Source: Pedobacter hiemivivus
GTDB lineage: Bacteria > Bacteroidota > Bacteroidia > Sphingobacteriales > Sphingobacteriaceae
Direction: 5' to 3'
Length of the DNA stretch: 56,906 nucleotides
NCBI RefSeq assembly: GCF_004331685.1
Contig: NZ_SJSM01000031.1
Coordinates: 1 to 56,906 of the forward strand
Shown: in pieces, positions 1 to 8,044 of the stretch
Layout of the letters: each line of letters begins with the position of its first letter
How positions within the stretch are numbered: the first letter of the stretch is position 1
The notes under the pieces: model-generated
Told to the model about the DNA's origin: nothing
The model's database searches: none
The model's input: the letters and a program-made list of their open reading frames with translations, nothing else
Translations under genes and position numbers: made by a program

Positions 1-188
1 TTAAACATACGGATGGGACTCTCCGCAGTACGTCCATTGGTGTGGCAGTACTTCTCGAGCAGTTCATCATAAATGAAACTGAAGTCTATTAGATCGTTGA
101 TCTTTCGAAGTAAATTGTCTTTGGGAATGATCAAATCATACAATCCTGAGTAGGCACTGAATTGAATCTTTTGTTGATGAGCTAACAT
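1..188 (-). CDS. IS1182-like transposase, N-terminal part (cut by window edge)
   Basis: The reading frame starts at an ATG at 188 and runs off the left edge after 62 codons with no stop. The peptide contains the segments DNLLRKINDLIDFSFIY and CHTNGRTAESPIRMF, which I recognise as the usual beginning of IS1182-family DDE transposases in Bacteroidota. Only the N-terminal region is here; the catalytic DDE core would lie outside. The gene points out of the window, so the IS end lies between this start and the neighbouring oxidoreductase gene. The family call rests on motif memory, not on a search. Confidence 0.8.
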   Translation of the reverse strand, partial: MLAHQQKIQFSAYSGLYDLIIPKDNLLRKINDLIDFSFIYDELLEKYCHTNGRTAESPIRMF

Positions 189-222
189 TGGGCACCTTTT
201 AAAACCTACTTTTAAGGTACAA

Positions 223-259
223 AAAAAGAGCAGATAACCATAGTTCTTCTGCTCTTTTT
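223..259. terminator. Strong hairpin upstream of the IS transposase
   Basis: There are perfect 12-bp arms (223-234 and 248-259) around a 13-nt loop, with A-runs and T-runs at the outer edges, so it can work as an intrinsic terminator in either direction. It sits between the presumed IS tip and the transposase start. Some IS elements use such a hairpin to block transcription entering from flanking DNA; that role is inferred. Confidence 0.6.
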
Positions 260-334
260 GGACTCCAAATATTTAAAAGGACTTTTTCAGTGCCCTCGAT
301 CATTCAAACGCCCTTTTTTTATGAGAAGTAATTT

Positions 335-1693
335 TTAATACTTAAATGGCTTTCCACCCACCATTACTTCCTGTGTTGCTTCATCAAACGTGGCTTTCTG
401 TCCAGTTCTTGCAGCAGCATTCGTCATAATGGTCGCTATTGAATGATAATAACCTGCTTCAACAGGTGCATTTGTTTGCTTACGACTTCTAATGCACTCC
501 ATCCAGTTGCGCATGTGTGCAGAGGTCAATTTATCCCCACCAGTATTGGCCGAGGCAGCAACCTGCTCTACCGTCTCAGTAAGTTTTAGCTCAGGCAGTA
601 AATTCGGTTGCATCTTCATTGCTGAAGCCGCTTTGGCATTTAAACCACCAACAGGAGAAACGGTATTGGTATTCAGATTTAATTCTCCACCATTTGAATA
701 ATAGATTTCTGCTGGACGCTCATCACCATTATGCATTCTAGAAGTAAAAACTACCTGAAAACCATTATTAGGATCGTTCGGCTTGCCATAATCAAATACG
801 GCAGTGGTAGTATCCCAGTTTCTACGACCATCTCTCCATTGGTAAATTCCACCATTGGCTACCACACTTCTTGGATGTTTTAAATCTGTAAACCAGTGTA
901 CAGTATCAATTTGGTGCGACATCCACTGTCCAGGCATCCCTGATGAGTATGGCCAAAACAAGCGGTACTCTAGATATTTTCTTGGATCCCATGCTTCAAA
1001 AGGGCGGTTGATTAAAAAACGTTTCCAATCTGTATCCTCTTGTTTCAATTTTGCTACCAGGTCAGGTCTGCGCCAGCGGCCTGGTTGATTTACATTCCAG
1101 CTCAGTTCAACCATTGTGATATCTCCGAACTTACCATCTTTAATGAATTTATTAGCTGCATGGTAATTGTTACCGCTTCTACGCTGCGAACCAATTTGAA
1201 CAATTTGTTTAGACGCTTTAACAGCTTTCAAAGCCATACGCGCATCTTCCATTGTTTCTGCAAATGGCTTTTCACAATATACATCGCATTTATTGTTCAC
1301 AGCCTCCGCAGCATGAGTAGCATGTTGAAAATCCGCGGTACTTACAATCACAGCGTCAATATCTTTTAACCCATATAGCTCATCATTATTACGACAACCG
1401 GTAATATCATGACCGAATTTAGATTTTAAAGTCTCCACACCTAAACCCCTGCGGTAGTTCCAAAGATCAGATACCGCTACGATATCAAAATTTAATTCTT
1501 TCTGGTGATTTAAAAATGAAGGCAAAAGTGAGTCTTTAAAACGATCCGAAAAGCCAACTACACCAACTCTTACGCGATCATTTGCACCTATGATATTACC
1601 ATAGCTCTTTGCACTTATGCCCATGGTTCCTAAATAGGTTCCTGCTGCTGCAATAGCAGATTGTTTAATAAATTTTCTTCTTGAATCTAACAT
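335..1693 (-). CDS. Secreted Gfo/Idh/MocA-family oxidoreductase
   Basis: The 452-aa protein starts with a twin-arginine-type signal (SRRKFIKQ, residues 4-11, then a hydrophobic stretch), so it is probably exported folded with its cofactor. A Rossmann nucleotide-binding segment VRVGVVGFSD lies at 41-50, with the last glycine of the usual GxGxxG replaced. The family's EKP motif is at 141-143. The segment HQIDTVHW at 260-267 probably supplies active-site histidine and aspartate. It is the last gene of a minus-strand operon, 13 bp after the double-DUF1080 gene. In Bacteroidota, such oxidoreductases next to DUF1080 proteins have been linked to oxidising sugars at C3 of glycosides. The family is certain; the substrate is inferred from neighbours. 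Confidence 0.88.
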   Translation of the reverse strand: MLDSRRKFIKQSAIAAAGTYLGTMGISAKSYGNIIGANDRVRVGVVGFSDRFKDSLLPSFLNHQKELNFDIVAVSDLWNYRRGLGVETLKSKFGHDITGCRNNDELYGLKDIDAVIVSTADFQHATHAAEAVNNKCDVYCEKPFAETMEDARMALKAVKASKQIVQIGSQRRSGNNYHAANKFIKDGKFGDITMVELSWNVNQPGRWRRPDLVAKLKQEDTDWKRFLINRPFEAWDPRKYLEYRLFWPYSSGMPGQWMSHQIDTVHWFTDLKHPRSVVANGGIYQWRDGRRNWDTTTAVFDYGKPNDPNNGFQVVFTSRMHNGDERPAEIYYSNGGELNLNTNTVSPVGGLNAKAASAMKMQPNLLPELKLTETVEQVAASANTGGDKLTSAHMRNWMECIRSRKQTNAPVEAGYYHSIATIMTNAAARTGQKATFDEATQEVMVGGKPFKY

Positions 1694-1706
1694 TGTTGCT
1701 AAAATT

Positions 1707-3065
1707 TTAAAGTTCTTTTAATTTAATACTTCTAAAGGAAACGTTATCACCATGGTCTTGAATCAGGATATGTCCCTTAGGTGCCATCCCAAAATCTTTC
1801 CAGTTTTTATATTTACTCTCCGCAACCAAGGCGTTAAATTCGGCCGATCCTCTAACATATTCAAGGATTTTAAAGCCGTTTAAATAATATTCTATCTTGT
1901 TATTTGGATAGACTATAACTACACCTTTATTCCATTCACCAATCTTTCTTTGCGAGTTAGGTATCTTTTTGCTCGTTATCAGGTCGTACAATGAACCCAA
2001 AGTACGGTTACCGTTCTTACCCAACTTTGCATCTGGATGTCTTACATCATCAAGGATTTGATATTCAGGACCTATAGCAGAGCCTTTATTGCCTTCAGTA
2101 AGGGTTACGAAGTATTTAATCCCACTATTGGCACCTTCAGTCAATTTAAAATCAAACTTCAATGCAAAAGCACCATACTGCTTTTCTGTAACGATGTCAC
2201 CACCATTGGTTGATTCAGCTCCGTTAGACTTAACAACACTCAGTAAGCCATCTTTTATCTCCCAACCTTTTTCTGGAAATCCTTTTTTATAAGCGCCTTT
2301 CCATCCATTAGTGGTTTTTCCATCCCATAAAAGGCTATAACCGTTTGCCTTTTCTGCAGCAGATAAGTTATTCGGAATTGTATTCACTACGAAAATGTTA
2401 TCCGTTTTTGTAGGTTTCAATCCTTCAGTTTGAATACGGATATTTCTCCATCTGATCTGCTTACCAGGTTCATCATTTTTACCGATAGCATGTACCTGCA
2501 AAGCGATAAAACCAGAAGGCGTTAGATCGTCAACCAAATTGGCTGTAGCGATTCCGTTAACCCAGGTTCTGATTGAATTGCCAATGCATTCAATTCTGTA
2601 TTTATTCCATTCTCCTTTTTTAAAGGCCGTTTTTGCCTTAGGATTAATGTCGGTAGGGTATAACCATCCACGACGAGCCTCATCATATATACCACCACTA
2701 TAAGCTCTGTCCGAAGGATCAACTTCCATTTGATAACCATGAACCCTTCCATTGTTGTAATCTGGCTTACTCAAACTTCTAAACTGAATCCCAGAATTCA
2801 TTGAATTATCTACTAGTAATTCAACCTCAAAAATAAAGTCACCATAGTTTTTTTCTGTAGTTAAAAAGGAGTTAGGTGTATCCTTAACTGTAGTCCCTAC
2901 AATTTCTCCATTTACAACCGCATATTTTGCATTCCCATTCAGCTGCTTCCAGCCCGTTAAATCTTTTCCGTTAAATAGGTTTTGCCATTTGCCGCTTTGT
3001 GCATGTAAGGACGTTAGGGACGTCCCCAGCATCAAGCCTGTTAAAATTAGTAATCTAGTCTTCAT
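1707..3065 (-). CDS. Double DUF1080 (3-keto-disaccharide hydrolase-like) protein
   Basis: The 452-aa protein has a Sec signal peptide (about residues 1-22, ending SLHA) and two copies of the DUF1080 lectin-like jelly-roll domain, at about 24-212 and 240-452. Each copy starts with the same pattern (LFNGKDLTGW and LLWDGKTTNGW) and carries a matching later motif (SMNSGIQFRS and GANSGIKYFV). DUF1080 members include enzymes that cleave 3-keto-glycosides, the step that would follow oxidation by the neighbouring oxidoreductase. Single-domain members are common, so the tandem form may combine a catalytic and a binding module. It lies 13 bp before the oxidoreductase and 32 bp after the DUF6807 gene, consistent with one transcript. 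Confidence 0.87.
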   Translation of the reverse strand: MKTRLLILTGLMLGTSLTSLHAQSGKWQNLFNGKDLTGWKQLNGNAKYAVVNGEIVGTTVKDTPNSFLTTEKNYGDFIFEVELLVDNSMNSGIQFRSLSKPDYNNGRVHGYQMEVDPSDRAYSGGIYDEARRGWLYPTDINPKAKTAFKKGEWNKYRIECIGNSIRTWVNGIATANLVDDLTPSGFIALQVHAIGKNDEPGKQIRWRNIRIQTEGLKPTKTDNIFVVNTIPNNLSAAEKANGYSLLWDGKTTNGWKGAYKKGFPEKGWEIKDGLLSVVKSNGAESTNGGDIVTEKQYGAFALKFDFKLTEGANSGIKYFVTLTEGNKGSAIGPEYQILDDVRHPDAKLGKNGNRTLGSLYDLITSKKIPNSQRKIGEWNKGVVIVYPNNKIEYYLNGFKILEYVRGSAEFNALVAESKYKNWKDFGMAPKGHILIQDHGDNVSFRSIKLKEL

Positions 3066-3097
3066 TTGTGTTAATTATTGGTTTTATATTTTATAGG

Positions 3098-4129
3098 TCA
3101 AATTTGTTTTCCAAAATCAAGCGCTTGTTTGTTCAGTAGTTCTGCAGTTTGCTTTTTGCCTGATCCGATGATGATACGATAACGGAAAGTAACCGATTCA
3201 CCAGGTTTCAAGGTCAGGTTCATATGTTCTTTGCCATTGCTAAAAATAGCTTGACCAAGCGGGTTGGCAGCAAACAAACCATAATCTCTGGCGTGCCAGT
3301 AAGTAGGGTAGCCTGGGTTTTTAGGATGATCAACAACCGCGATAGAAACCGGTTGAGTTTCCTTTACCCCAAACAATACACACCAATTCCCACGTGTTCC
3401 CCAGGCATCATTACCTTTTTTACCTTCGCTCGTCAGGTAATCGCCATTGGCTCCATTTTTAGTAGGTGCGATTTTGGTTACGATACCTTTATTATCAGTG
3501 TAAGATTCTTCCTTATCAGATGGTAATTCCAATTCTTTAGTCACCCTAATACCCAACATTCCATCCTTAACATCTTTAAAGTAAACTGTATCCTTTTGCG
3601 CAGTGAGCGTAGTTACCCTATCAATAGTTCTTGTATCATCATTACCACTAAACACAAAGGTAGTTGCCTCTTTTAGCAGCACCCTTTTATCCTGTCTTTC
3701 CCAGTTTGCGGTATAGTTTAAACTACCCTTAGTCTTGCCATCCTTAACAGCCGCAACTTTCACATTCCTAATCCATCCGTAAGATGATTTCTTAGCAGCA
3801 GGAATGTTGTAGGAATTGTTCCAGAAATCAAGTCCATTTACACTCTCATAATTGAACCATAAGCCCACATGATGGGGGTGATCCGTACGTTCGTTGCCAC
3901 GTTTATTCAAAGGAAAGCCTCTAGTTACTGTCAGGCCGCTGGCTGTTTGTAAAGGATATAAAATTGGTTTTTCCAGATTATCAGGATAGAGGAAGCTTGT
4001 AAAAGGCTTACCATCAATCAAAACATCAACCTTTTGCTGTTTTGCATTTTCAAGAAAGCTTACTTTTTTGGTTTGGGCGGTTAGCTGCAAACTCGCAAAG
4101 CAGCAGCCAAGGATCAGGTATTTGTTCAT
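3098..4129 (-). CDS. DUF6807 (PmoA-like) secreted protein
   Basis: The 343-aa protein has a signal peptide (about residues 1-18, ending LTAQ). The segments DHPHHVGLWFNYESVNG and HARDYGLFAANPLGQAIF are typical of the DUF6807 family, often labelled methane-oxygenase PmoA in databases although it has no relation to methane oxidation. The fold is predicted to be a beta-sandwich; function is unknown, but the family repeatedly sits beside Gfo/Idh/MocA and DUF1080 genes. It is the first gene of the operon. No promoter box of the TAnnTTTG form was found in the 77 bp before it; the large palindrome at 4207-4293 lies just upstream. Confidence 0.8.
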   Translation of the reverse strand: MNKYLILGCCFASLQLTAQTKKVSFLENAKQQKVDVLIDGKPFTSFLYPDNLEKPILYPLQTASGLTVTRGFPLNKRGNERTDHPHHVGLWFNYESVNGLDFWNNSYNIPAAKKSSYGWIRNVKVAAVKDGKTKGSLNYTANWERQDKRVLLKEATTFVFSGNDDTRTIDRVTTLTAQKDTVYFKDVKDGMLGIRVTKELELPSDKEESYTDNKGIVTKIAPTKNGANGDYLTSEGKKGNDAWGTRGNWCVLFGVKETQPVSIAVVDHPKNPGYPTYWHARDYGLFAANPLGQAIFSNGKEHMNLTLKPGESVTFRYRIIIGSGKKQTAELLNKQALDFGKQI

Positions 4130-4472
4130 TTACATTTGGTTTTAAAATTAGTTGTTTCTTGTAAGCCCGTTCAAGCTGAATCATTAATCTGGATCATGCT
4201 ATACGCATCGTCATCCTGAATTCATTTCAGGATCTCGCACAGGCTATTCGGTTTTTCTCTTCCGAGATCCTGAAATGAATTCAGGATGACGATCGATTTA
4301 AACAATGAAACACTATCATTTATTGGTTAAGTTTTAGCTAAATATACCTTTCTTAAAATATAATCAACTCTTTAATTGCCCTCTATACCCAAAAAATTAC
4401 GAAAACGATTGAGTAAATTTTTAAAAATTATCGGCAATAAGCCTTATCATTGTTAGTCCTAAAACAAAGACA
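4130..4472. other. Divergent intergenic region with a palindromic repeat
   Basis: This is 343 bp without a gene, between the DUF6807 gene (minus) and ldcA (plus). It holds the long REP-like palindrome at 4207-4293 and otherwise AT-rich sequence. I see no clear promoter box and no small open reading frame with a convincing start. Confidence 0.6.
4207..4293. repeat. REP-like palindromic repeat, intact copy 1
   Basis: Two perfectly complementary 31-bp arms (4207-4237 and 4263-4293) flank a 25-nt spacer. The arm core is GTCATCCTGAATTCATTTCA followed by GGATCTCG. A near-identical palindrome is at 21482-21566 and a half copy at 15361-15379. The long stem would form a stable RNA hairpin in transcripts from either side. 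The repeats resemble families moved by REP-associated transposases, but none is encoded in this window. Confidence 0.9.
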
Positions 4473-5492
4473 ATGAACCGCAAACATTTTCTTTCTTCCC
4501 TCGCAATCGCTGGCTCAACAATGAGCACTTTAAAAGCATGGAGTAATCCTGCCATATCAAGTAAAGACGCTGTGATACCACCGTATTTACGGCCCGGTGA
4601 TACCATTGGAGTGACGACTCCGGCAGGCTACATGACCATGGAGGAGATACAGCCAGCCATACAGTTGATGGAAAGTTGGGGCTTTAAAATACAGATTGGT
4701 AGTACTATTGGTAAAAGAGATTACTGTATGGGTGGAACTGATGCGGAGCGCGTTCAAGACCTTCAGCAAATGCTAGACGATCCCAATATCAAGGCCATTA
4801 TGTGTGCCCGAGGTGGTTATGGCGTGATACGAATCATTGATATGCTTAATTTCGATAGGTTTAAGGCTAAACCAAAATGGATCATTGGCTTTAGCGACAT
4901 TACTGTATTGCATTGTCACTTAAGTAGTCAGCTAAATATAGCCTCAATCCACTCTAAAATGTGTAATAGCTTTCCTAAGGATTGGTTATTGGCTGAGCCG
5001 ATACAAATAGAAACCATACTTTCCATTAGGCAAGTATTAAGTGGGCAACCAATTAAATATAAGGCAGTAGCCCAAAGTTACAATAGAATGGGCAGGGTAG
5101 AGGCTCCCCTGATTGGTGGCAACCTTAGTATTATAGAAACTCTTGCTGGAACAGTATCGGATATCAATACCGATGGAAAGATCCTTTTTGTAGAAGATAC
5201 AGGTGAGTACTTGTACAGTATTGACAGAATGTTTTGGAACCTGAAACGCAGTGGAAAACTGGCAAAGTTAAAAGGACTCGTCATTGGCGGCTTTAAAGTA
5301 AAACCAGATGATCCAGGTGAAGAATTTGGCAGAACTGTATATGAGGTGATTACAGAAAAAATTAAGGAATATGGTTATCCAGTGTGTTTTGATTTCCCTG
5401 TAGGCCACCAAAAGAATAACTTTGCACTTAAATGTGGCACAAAACACATACTCAATGTAGATGCAAATGGAAGTTCACTCGTATCAATCTAA
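4473..5492 (+). CDS. ldcA: LD-carboxypeptidase (S66 family)
   Basis: The 339-aa protein cleaves the terminal D-alanine from the tetrapeptide of recycled murein (muramoyltetrapeptide carboxypeptidase). The S66 motifs are present: CARGGYGV at 111-118, nucleophile serine in GFSDIT at 139-144 (Ser141), acidic segment VEDTGE, and the histidine segment FPVGHQKN near the C-terminus, together the expected Ser-Glu-His set. Unlike the cytoplasmic E. coli enzyme it carries an N-terminal hydrophobic leader (about residues 5-25), so it may act in the periplasm. Its 3' end overlaps the start of xseA by about 30 nt. Confidence 0.9.
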   Translation: MNRKHFLSSLAIAGSTMSTLKAWSNPAISSKDAVIPPYLRPGDTIGVTTPAGYMTMEEIQPAIQLMESWGFKIQIGSTIGKRDYCMGGTDAERVQDLQQMLDDPNIKAIMCARGGYGVIRIIDMLNFDRFKAKPKWIIGFSDITVLHCHLSSQLNIASIHSKMCNSFPKDWLLAEPIQIETILSIRQVLSGQPIKYKAVAQSYNRMGRVEAPLIGGNLSIIETLAGTVSDINTDGKILFVEDTGEYLYSIDRMFWNLKRSGKLAKLKGLVIGGFKVKPDDPGEEFGRTVYEVITEKIKEYGYPVCFDFPVGHQKNNFALKCGTKHILNVDANGSSLVSI

Positions 5493-6861
5493 CCCTGCTG
5501 CCATAAGGCTTTCGGAACTGACAAATCAGATCCGGCAGACAATTGATGGGGTATTTGGTAACCGGACTTTCTGGGTAATTGCAGATGTAACCAGCCATAC
5601 CTATAAAGAGCAAAGCAATTATCACTATTTTGAACTCGTAGAAAAAGATAAAACTTCGGCGAAAATCCTGACCAAGATAGCGGGCAGAGCCTGGGGAAAT
5701 GCTTCTGTAAACATTTCCAATTTTGAACAGGCCACAGGTCAAAAGTTTAAAAACGACATCAATGTACTCATTCAGGTTTCTGTACAGTACAATCCGGCAT
5801 TCGGACTACAGTTAAACCTTGTTGACATAGATACCAATTTTACTTTGGGCCTGTTTGAGCAGCAAAGAAAAGAAACGCTGGAAAGGCTACTCAAGGAAAA
5901 TCCTGATTTTATACAGAAATCGGGTGATCACTATGTTACCCGAAACAATAGTTTAGCTTTAAATAAAGTTTTGCAGCATATTGCGGTCATCTCATCAGCT
6001 ACTTCAGCCGGTTATCAGGATTTTAAGCATACCCTGGACAATAACTCCTTTGGTTATCGTTTTCAAATTGATGATTACTTTACTTTAATGCAGGGTGAAA
6101 CTAATGCAAAGCCTTTTCTGGCTAAAATTGTAGAAGTATTTCAATCCGGGAAACCTTATGATGCGCTAGTGATTATCAGGGGAGGTGGCGCACAGATGGA
6201 CTTTCTTATTTTTGATAATTATGATCTGAGCAGGGCGATTGCTAAATTCCCAATACCTGTCATCACAGGAATAGGGCACCAAAAGAACGAAACCATTGCC
6301 GATTTAATGGCACATACGTCTACGAAAACACCAACAAAAGCTGCAGAATTGATCATTGCGCACAACCGTGCATTTGAAGAAGCGCTGGTTAGTTTGCAAA
6401 AAATAGTGCTGATCAAAACTTATCAGCTGATCAATTATCATAAGGATAGGCTAACGCACATCAATCAGATCACAATCAGCACTACCCGTAACCTGTTGCA
6501 CGAGCAGCATAGGAATATCCTTAACTTATCGCGGTTGGTATTGACCAATCCTAAGATCATGATTTCCAACAAGCAAAAAGACCTGAGTAATGTGATCGGT
6601 AATCTAAAAGCTTACAACAGGATGTATTTTGCTAATAAAAGCGGATATATTGGCCATTTTCAATCGTTGGTTAGGTTAATGAGTCCACAAAACATATTAA
6701 ATAAGGGCTTCGCCATCCTTAAGGTAAATGGCCAGATTGTAAGCAATGCCGATCATATTGAACCGGGAACAGCACTTACCGTCAGATTGGCTTCGGCAGA
6801 AATTAAAACAACAGTAAACTCCAAATCAACTTTAGATGGAAACGACGAATTTAACCTATGA
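5461..6861 (+). CDS. xseA: Exodeoxyribonuclease VII large subunit
   Basis: The 466-aa catalytic subunit degrades single-stranded DNA to oligonucleotides with XseB. It has an N-terminal OB-fold (about residues 30-130) and a central nuclease domain with RGGGAQMDFLIF and PVITGIGHQKN, then a helical C-terminal part. In E. coli, residues H238 and D241 of the GHETD motif were proposed as catalytic; here the motif is GHQKN, keeping the histidine (273) but with asparagine (276) at the second position. The start at 5461 overlaps ldcA; an in-frame ATG at 5467 is equally possible. It overlaps xseB by 26 nt, so the two subunits are probably translationally coupled. Confidence 0.93.
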   Translation: MQMEVHSYQSNPAAIRLSELTNQIRQTIDGVFGNRTFWVIADVTSHTYKEQSNYHYFELVEKDKTSAKILTKIAGRAWGNASVNISNFEQATGQKFKNDINVLIQVSVQYNPAFGLQLNLVDIDTNFTLGLFEQQRKETLERLLKENPDFIQKSGDHYVTRNNSLALNKVLQHIAVISSATSAGYQDFKHTLDNNSFGYRFQIDDYFTLMQGETNAKPFLAKIVEVFQSGKPYDALVIIRGGGAQMDFLIFDNYDLSRAIAKFPIPVITGIGHQKNETIADLMAHTSTKTPTKAAELIIAHNRAFEEALVSLQKIVLIKTYQLINYHKDRLTHINQITISTTRNLLHEQHRNILNLSRLVLTNPKIMISNKQKDLSNVIGNLKAYNRMYFANKSGYIGHFQSLVRLMSPQNILNKGFAILKVNGQIVSNADHIEPGTALTVRLASAEIKTTVNSKSTLDGNDEFNL

Positions 6862-7045
6862 AAGCGCTTATAAAGAGCTTACAGAAATAGCTCAGGAAAT
6901 AGAAACAGAAGCAGTATCGGTAGATGTTTTAGCAGAAAAGGTAAAACGTGCATCAGATTTGATTGAATTTTGCCAGACCAAACTCCGTGCGACAGAAACT
7001 GAAGTGAACAAAATTATTAAGCAGATGGAGAACCCACCTGCTTAA
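6836..7045 (+). CDS. xseB: Exodeoxyribonuclease VII small subunit
   Basis: The 69-aa helical protein matches XseB in length and pattern: an N-terminal TYESAYKELTEIA segment, then two helices and FCQTKLRATETEVNKI near the end. It binds the helical tail of XseA and is needed for its activity. It starts inside the end of xseA (26-nt overlap) and ends 6 bp before the convergent gene. Confidence 0.92.
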   Translation: METTNLTYESAYKELTEIAQEIETEAVSVDVLAEKVKRASDLIEFCQTKLRATETEVNKIIKQMENPPA

Positions 7046-7051
7046 AGGCAA

Positions 7052-8044
7052 TTATAGCCAATTATTTAATTTATACCATTTAATGGTCTGCATTATACCT
7101 TTCTCCAAGTTATATTCTGGAGTATAGCCTAAATCTGTTTGAGCACCTTTAATGCTGCATGCCCAATTAATAGCTGTAAGTTCAGCCATCTTTTCTTTAT
7201 TTAAGGCAGGCGTCTTTTTACTCCCTGCATATATAAAGTCCATAATGGCCGCAAGCAAGCCTACCAATGGTGCAGGAAGGTGAAACTTAAAGGTTTTCTT
7301 GTTCAATGCCTTTTTTGTAAAATTAGCCAAGGCATAACGGTCGTATATCTCACCGTCGGAGATATTGTAATGCTGATGAACAGCTGTAGCAGTCAGAGCC
7401 TTTACTATTACATTAACCAGATCTTTAACATATACAAAGCTGAGTTGCTGTTTAAAGCTGCCAATATGCGGTTCAAGTCCTTTGTTAATGCTGTTAAACA
7501 AAATGAACAGATCCTTTTCTCTAGGGCCGTAAACGGCCGTGGGACGTATAGTTAATAATGGAAGTGTTGTAAATTCAGCCAGATACTGTTCGGCCAACAT
7601 TTTACTGGCGCCGTAATTTGTTACCGGCTGAGGTGTGTTACTATCTTGAATTTCAGCCGATAAATCAGGTAGTGGACCCAAGGCGGCTAAACTGCTTAGA
7701 AAAATAAATTTCTCTAAATTGATATTCGCCTCTAGTGCAGCAGTAGCTAGATTACGGGTATAGGTTGCATTAACACGATCGTATTCCGCCTTGGTTTTTG
7801 CTTTGGTAATACCAGCAGCATGGATGATATAATGATATTGCTTATCCTCCAGTTCCCGCTTTAAATGATCAACGGTACTGTAATCAAGATTAACATACTG
7901 TACATTAAAACCTTTTAAATGTGACCGGTCGCTACTTGGCCTGATGGCCGCATATACTTCAAGATCTGCTTTTAAAGCTTCTTCAATCAAATGATAACCC
8001 ACAAAACCACTCGCACCGGTAATTAATACCCTTTTTTTACTCAT
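7052..8044 (-). CDS. cerR: NAD-dependent epimerase/dehydratase, probable ceramide reductase
   Basis: The 330-aa extended short-chain dehydrogenase has a GxxGxxG nucleotide-binding motif at 10-16, the catalytic YxxxK at 144-148 (NYGASK) and a serine near 118. The family alone would only give sugar epimerase or ketoreductase. The context is more telling: it is the third gene after serine palmitoyltransferase and a GNAT-type acyltransferase, and it overlaps that gene by 4 nt (ATGA). Bacterial sphingolipid synthesis described in Caulobacter uses exactly these three activities: Spt, the GNAT-like ceramide synthase, and CerR, an epimerase-family reductase of the 3-oxo group. The specific function is therefore inferred from operon and family. 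Confidence 0.75.
   Translation of the reverse strand: MSKKRVLITGASGFVGYHLIEEALKADLEVYAAIRPSSDRSHLKGFNVQYVNLDYSTVDHLKRELEDKQYHYIIHAAGITKAKTKAEYDRVNATYTRNLATAALEANINLEKFIFLSSLAALGPLPDLSAEIQDSNTPQPVTNYGASKMLAEQYLAEFTTLPLLTIRPTAVYGPREKDLFILFNSINKGLEPHIGSFKQQLSFVYVKDLVNVIVKALTATAVHQHYNISDGEIYDRYALANFTKKALNKKTFKFHLPAPLVGLLAAIMDFIYAGSKKTPALNKEKMAELTAINWACSIKGAQTDLGYTPEYNLEKGIMQTIKWYKLNNWL

Larger units (their letters stand above)
1..297 (-). mobile_element. End of an IS1182-like insertion sequence
   Basis: This is the transposase start plus its upstream flank. The stretch at 279-295, read on the minus strand as GGGCACTGAAAAAGTCC, is a plausible terminal inverted repeat. The other end of the element is outside the window, so the boundary near 297 is a guess. 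Confidence 0.45.

Noticed and set aside
3098..4129. Methane monooxygenase subunit PmoA
   Set aside because: The label comes from a misnamed family; the protein is secreted, not an integral membrane subunit, and no other pmo genes exist here.
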